The notes under the pieces: generated by a model
What the model was told of the DNA's origin: nothing
Databases searched by the model: none
The model's input: only the letters and a program-made list of their open reading frames with translations
In this document: positions 59,273-64,000 of the stretch, one piece after another
Layout: each line of letters opens with the position of its first letter
Numbering within the stretch: the stretch's first letter is position 1
DNA from: Selaginella moellendorffii
Lineage: Eukaryota > Streptophyta > Lycopodiopsida > Selaginellales > Selaginellaceae
DNA length: 64,000 bases
NCBI RefSeq assembly: GCF_000143415.4
Contig: NW_003314262.1
Coordinates: 2,724,519-2,788,518, forward strand
Reading direction: 5' to 3'
Made by a program: the position numbers and the translations under genes

Positions 59273-60135
59273 TCAGACTGTTATTTTTTGCCTCCAACGC
59301 CTATACAATAATCTTGGAATTTCATCACTCTCCACACTATTAGGATTTAAACCCAATAGAAATGCCATCTCTTCTCTAATACGTCCACGCTCACGTTCAG
59401 TGGTCGAAGAACCCATCCGGTTGAGCAGATTATGGAGATACGGATAGTGCTTGGCTAGACAATATACATGCCATAAATGATGACTGGTGTCTGTCCGATC
59501 AAATGGCTTCTGATATACCGTTCCATCTGCCATTTGGTTGATTTCTGTAGCCACCTCCTGGACTGGCCGGTTCTCTATCACCATCGCTTCAAGCCGTTTT
59601 GCAAGGTCCCCCAGAACATACGGTTTCTTCTCCCTAGTTTCCATACTGCAAGAGATGGGGTGCACTGCATATGTGTGCGTGTTCGCTGCAGTTTTAATCG
59701 GCGAGTCATCGATGATGAGGATTTCACTTGACCTAGCAGTCCGGTTCATCACTACAGCCTCTGGCTTGACGAAGATGGGCTTGCTACCCCTCACATGGAC
59801 CATAGTCAAGCAATCCTCTTGTGTTAGGAGAAAGTCAAATGGTAATATTACTCGCGTTTGATCGTGCATCATCTGTAGCAACGTTAATGCATTGTGGCGC
59901 ATCATGGATGTCCAAACTCCCAATTGCAAATTGAACCCGGCCCTCTGTTTTAAGTGTCGCATGGTCATTATTAGATCCCGCAGTTTCTCCCGTGTGATTA
60001 ATGTGAATCTGTCTCTTTTGACCAACTTGCGACCGCAGGCTTTGGAGGGTGTAGTGACATTCGAGGACGAGCCACGCTCATGGGAGAAAAGGACACCGTT
60101 CAGATCAAAAACGATACAGTACTTTCGCTGTGACT
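59273..60135 (-). CDS. FCP1/NIF-like (HAD) phosphatase domain, terminal exon
   Basis: An open 287-codon exon starting at a splice acceptor (TTTCATTTCAG, 60136 side) and ending TGA at 59273. Near its start RKYCIVFDLNGVLF holds HAD motif I, with Asp-Leu-Asn in place of Asp-x-Asp; a GVWTSMMRHNA segment resembles motif II (VWTS); ILIIDDSPIKTA is motif III/IV. FCP1-type enzymes remove phosphates from Ser, for example in the RNA polymerase II tail. Replacement of the second Asp (general acid/base) occurs in plant DLNG-type members and may reduce or abolish catalysis. A C-terminal helical part (HHLWHVYCLAKHYPYLHNLL) follows. Upstream exons of the same gene are broken (next entry), so this domain may no longer be expressed as a full protein. 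Confidence 0.6.
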
Positions 60136-60293
60136 CTGAAATGAAATGCGTCAGCATAAAAAATGGTACAAGTCAATTTTACCATCTACAATATTAGCGA
60201 ATGGTGCTCCCGATGGTCGTTCAGAGGGTTTTGGTCGAGGAAACGTGAAGGGCGGAAATACTCTCCTCTGCAATGTGGGGTCAATCGCATCCG

Positions 60294-60315
60294 ATGGCGT
60301 GTGGGCACATGCCAT
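60294..60315. repeat. 22-bp palindromic repeat, one of six
   Basis: Arms ATGGCGTGTG and CACATGCCAT around two central bases. Other full copies: 59217-59238, 60369-60390 (a perfect palindrome), 62593-62614, 62784-62805 and 62925-62946 (right arm imperfect). All are exactly 22 bp and lie within the FCP1-like locus. Confidence 0.85.
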
Positions 60316-60718
60316 TTCAGCTGTAGACTCTGGTACAACTGGCTCAACAATGGCATGGGGTGGTTCCGATGGCGTGTGATCACACGCCATTTCAGCTGGT
60401 GCCTCCGTTGGCAAAGTGGACATGACCGAACAGGCAGCAGGGGCGGTGTAGGGTGGTTCCAACGGCGCCTAGTCAGACGATTGGGCACACGTTGAGTCCG
60501 TTGGAAATGAGGATACGACCGGCTCGGCGGCTGGGGCGGCCTCATGCGGGTCCAATGGCGCCTGGTCACCGTCAATTGGATACGTGGACAAGATTGACTC
60601 AGTGGTATGGGTAGCATCAAGTGGAGCGTGGTCAGCTTGCTTGGCATTGATATGGATAGTAGCCTCCACCAGCTCTGATGACTCTTGCAGGCAAGTAGAG
60701 TCCACTGGCGGATCCATA

Positions 60719-61710
60719 TGTAAGCAACCAAAGGGAACGACTCGAGAGACGATCCATGGGGTTCAAATATAGAGGGAAAGGGCCCATGAATAAAAGTGCA
60801 CCCCCTTTTCCAATCGGTTAAGGGTCTTGGGATATTTGGGGTTAAGCGTCCTTGGGTTTGAATAGTACTGGGCTGGGTGACCTCCCGGGAAGTCCAAACT
60901 CAGGAGCTTACATTTGGTATCGGAGCGGTCTCGGGTCCGACTCTGTTGGTTGGCTAGGGGAATCACACCACATGTTGATTGACATCTGGCTGGTCCAGTT
61001 TGCTCCCGCTGGGCTCAACCCGAGGGGTAGGGTGTCAAGAGAGCGAGGCTCTCGGGAGAGCTGCGGCTCTCAGCTTCCGTTCACGAGGGCGTGAACTTGC
61101 AGGGAAGCGTGGTGGATTGTAAGCAACCAAAGGGAACGACTCGAGAGACGATCCATAGGGTTCAAATATAGAGGGAAAGGGCCCATGAATAAAAGTGCAC
61201 CCCCTTTTCCAATCGGTTAAGGGTCTTGGGATATTTGGGGTTAAGCGTCCTTGGGTTTGAATAGTACTGGGCTGGGTGACCTCCTGGGAAGTCCAAACTC
61301 AGGAGCTTACATTTGGTATCGGAGCGGTCTCGGGTCCGACTCTGTTGGTTGGCTAGGGGAATCACACCACATGTTGATTGACATCTGGCTGGTCCAGTTT
61401 GCTCCCGCTGGGCTCAACCCGAGGGGTAGGGTGTCAAGAGAGCGAGGCTCTCGGGAGAGCTGCGGCTCTCAGCTTCCGTTCACGAGGGCGTGAACTTGCA
61501 GGGAAGCGTGGTGGATTGTAAGCAACCAAAGGGAACGACTCGAGAGACGATCCATAGGGTTCAAATATAGAGGGAAAGGGCCCATGAATAAAAGTGCACC
61601 CCCTTTTCCAATCGGTTAAGGGTCTTGGGATATTTGGGGTTAAGCGTCCTTGGGTTTGAATAGTACTGGGCTGAGTGACCTCCCGGGAAGTCCAAACTCA
61701 GGAGCTTACA
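60719..61710 (+). mobile_element. Tandem TRIM array, family T1: LTR-int-LTR-int-LTR
   Basis: Three 194-bp LTRs (60719-60912, 61118-61311, 61517-61710) and two 205-bp internal regions, period 399 bp. The array is flanked by a perfect 5-bp target duplication CCATA (60714-60718, 61711-61715). Each internal region starts with the primer site TTTGGTATCGGAGC and ends with GGGAAGCGTGGTGGAT. Units differ by very few bases, pointing to recent unequal or template-switch formation. The array lies in antisense inside an exon of the FCP1-like gene. Confidence 0.92.
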
Positions 61711-64000
61711 CCATATGCATGTCCAAATATCTCCCTTCGATTGAGATGGTATCCTCCCTACTGGCTACTAAAAACAAACTCATTAGCACATTGAATCGAC
61801 TATACTGTACTTACCATCAACTGCTATTGGGCGCACTGCTGATTCTGAAGGATTGGACATACGTTTCGACCCTTGCTTAGCACTATCCTTCCTCGACACT
61901 AAAGGCTAGAGTTTGTATCTTAATTCAACTGAATAATCTCTACTTACCATTTCTTCTGCGACCTACATGGACAATGTTAAAAATGGTAAAAGGTTAGGAA
62001 TGGATGTACTATTATTTACCTGATGGTTTGTCTTGTATGACCTTCCTCCGCTGCTCTTTGGCCACCTCAGGCTGGCCATCGTCGTCATCATCGTCATCGT
62101 CGTTATTGTGATCGTCACCATTGTGAGGACCATCCAAGTCCTCTTCGTCCTCTTCTTCGTCCTCCTCTTCTTCGTCCTCCTCTTCTTTGTCCTCCTCTTC
62201 GTCCTTCTGCTCTTCCTGCTCATTATCTTTCTTTGGCTCCTCATCCCCCTCCTGCATTTCTTCCATAGGCTGCTCAGACTGGATGGCTTGTTTTTCCAGG
62301 ACCATCTTGGGAAAATCATCTGGCCGAGTCTCCATCTCAAAATACAAGACATCCATAGCCTGTTTTAGTGCTTGACCTAGGACCGTATCCTCACCCGACT
62401 GTCTTAACATGGTTTCTGCACGTTCTTGCACCCTTCGAAGACGACGAGATGAGAAAAACGTGGCCCTGACTTGAAAAGCATCCCTCATCCATTGTACCTC
62501 TCCATTGAGATTGGGGAAGGGGAGTCCGCCATAGGAATCTGAGTCAGGAGGTGGTGACTGGCTCCTTTCACTCAGCCCTTGATCTGCAATGAATGGCATG
62601 AGCACACACGCCATAACCGCGAGGCATTACCTATCATCTTTTCGTTGCCCTTCTTCCTTTTCGAATCAAACGCCTCTGATCCCGACGACTGTCCAACGTG
62701 CTTTCGCTTTTTATGACCACTGTCAGTTTGAGCTTGGCTGGTGCTTGCCTGTTTTGCCTTTGAAGAAGTGTCTCCTGCAAGGAATGGCATGAGACCACAC
62801 GCCATTGCAAATATAATTTGTACCTCCTTTTTTCCTATTGCTTGTCTGTTTGTCCTTCTTCGACGCGCCACCAGTGCGCTTTTCAGTCCTCATGTCTGAA
62901 TATTCACAACGATCTATAATCAAAATGGCGTGAGGCCTCACGTGACCTTACCTTGTGCAGGTTGTGAGCTCGGCCTAACATCAGTAGCTGTTAACGCCGT
63001 TTCAGCATCTAGGGTGGCCACGCTCCTGCATACAGAGCTTGTGAGATAACATTTAAACTTAAAGTGCGTACTCACCAGGTTCGTAGAGAAGATACTGTTT
63101 TTCTTTGGCAACTGTAATTATATGCTCCATTGAAGTCACCTCTTCAATGGAGTTTGTCACCGCAACACACGGGACACCCTTGAGTAGTGCGGCTCGAAAG
63201 AATAGTCCACCGCAGTTGTACTCGACAACGCATTTGCCCTTGGAGTCACCCGCTATTGCATTGAAGACCCAGCTGAGCATTTCCCATGCTGCACCTGGAG
63301 CTTTCTTTGGATTCGAAAGCTCCATAGCCGTCTTCAGTTCCTCAGGCACAGGTAAATTGACCTCCCTCAGATCAATTCAATCGGCCTTGTCGAACGAAGC
63401 TGGGAAGTCACTCCAGTCCCACTCTGCTGCAGGACCAATAACAAGGGCGAGTGTGAAGATGCGGACATTCGTCGGTATCTTCTTCTTAGCCATTATCCCA
63501 TGGATCTCCTGCATCTCCTTGCCTTTCAACCGAGCCTTCACCTCATTCAAGGCCTTCCAGAACTTGTGATAGGATTCGGAGTCGTAGATCATATAGTGGA
63601 CTGAAGATTCCACCTCCGCAAGTCCCACCATTAAGTCAATGATGGAGCTGACTTCGTCTGCATGAGTGATCTCCTCGTTTGTGAAGTCCATCACACAAAA
63701 GATGTTCTTGACCTGCTCATCTCCGCGGGAAACGATGCTCCTCCACCTTTGATCCTCATCCGAATTCACGTATACCCGGTAAGGTTCTCGATAGGCCTCT
63801 GTTGCGGGGTCAAGCTGTTTCTAAAGCCGGCGGTCGACATCCCTCTTAATGAAATTTGGATACTGATCCAACTTCTCAGCTTTACTTTTCGTGGCATCCC
63901 ACAACAGATCGATGAACTTGGGGGCCCCCTTCACGTACTCGTCGATGTCTTCATTTGACAACTCCAGCACTTCCATCATCTCTTGCGTGGTGTCGATGCT

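Larger units (their letters stand above)
60136..64000 (-). pseudogene. Upstream exons of the FCP1-like gene, disrupted
   Basis: Minus-strand exons run off the right edge. An N-terminal part (64000-63377) has TQEMMEVLELSNEDIDEYVK, an in-frame TAG near 63822, then VYVNSDEDQRWRS and IGPAAEWDWSDFPASFDKAD, where a TGA follows. Then comes VPEELKTAMELSNPKKAPGA and YNCGGLFFRAALLKGVPCVA, up to a donor near 63078. Small basic exons (Lys/Arg-rich, SKRKKG) at 62910-62830 and 62780-62650 follow. A 62580-62020 exon ends in a long Glu/Asp tract. A Pro/Ala-rich repeat exon at 60717-60180 (SEPPHAIVEPVVPESTAEMA) has one TAG near 60470. A TRIM array sits inside the last of these. I do not recognise the N-terminal family; it could be a transposon-associated gene. 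Confidence 0.5.

Noticed and set aside
62033-62375. Leu/Val/Ile-rich plus-strand ORFs resembling membrane proteins
   Set aside because: They are antisense to the Glu/Asp-coding tract of the minus-strand gene; GAA/GAT runs read backwards as TTC/ATC.

Overview
The window reads as nuclear DNA of a land plant, most likely a lycophyte such as Selaginella. Introns are very short (mostly 48-75 bp, GT-AG) and genes are tightly packed. Gene content is plant-specific: a type I MADS-box factor, an ARIA-type ARM/BTB protein, the chloroplast NDH subunit PnsB1, and a plant TGS1 with a WW domain. The organism assignment is inference; no marker gene fixes the species.

Layout. (1) 0-18 kb is a gene island. 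It holds MADS-box (+), ARIA-like ARM/BTB (-, 19 exons), an AT-rich spacer, a decaying RRM/zinc-knuckle gene (+), PnsB1 (-) head-to-head with TGS1 (+), a RING-finger protein (+), a CMP-sialate/UDP-galactose-type transporter (+), a GT77-like glycosyltransferase (+) and a P450 pseudogene (-). I joined six of these by hand into multi-exon models whose exon lengths sum to whole codons. (2) 15.0-18.9 kb is repeated in inverted orientation at 28.2-31.9 kb. The right arm carries broken copies of the transporter, glycosyltransferase and P450. The 9.4-kb spacer holds two broken C2/helical-bundle/kinase-like loci facing each other and a decayed Ty3/gypsy element. (3) 31.9-33.5 kb holds an ML-domain exon fragment and a protein-kinase relic. 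(4) 33.5-58.8 kb is nested retrotransposons: Ty3/gypsy chromoviruses with about 1.1-kb LTRs, a non-autonomous LARD-like family with 1.7-2.0-kb LTRs that carry a 12-bp minisatellite, and a small TRIM element. Several insertions keep 5-bp target-site duplications, so their order can be read. (5) 58.8-64 kb is a minus-strand gene ending in an FCP1/NIF-like (HAD) domain. It is broken by stop codons and by a TRIM array (LTR-int-LTR-int-LTR), and carries six copies of a 22-bp palindrome.

The genes are independent housekeeping or regulatory loci, not an operon. The most unusual material is the repeat biology: TRIM elements with conserved hairpins, LTRs carrying minisatellites, the 22-bp palindromes, and the large inverted duplication containing an older internal inversion.
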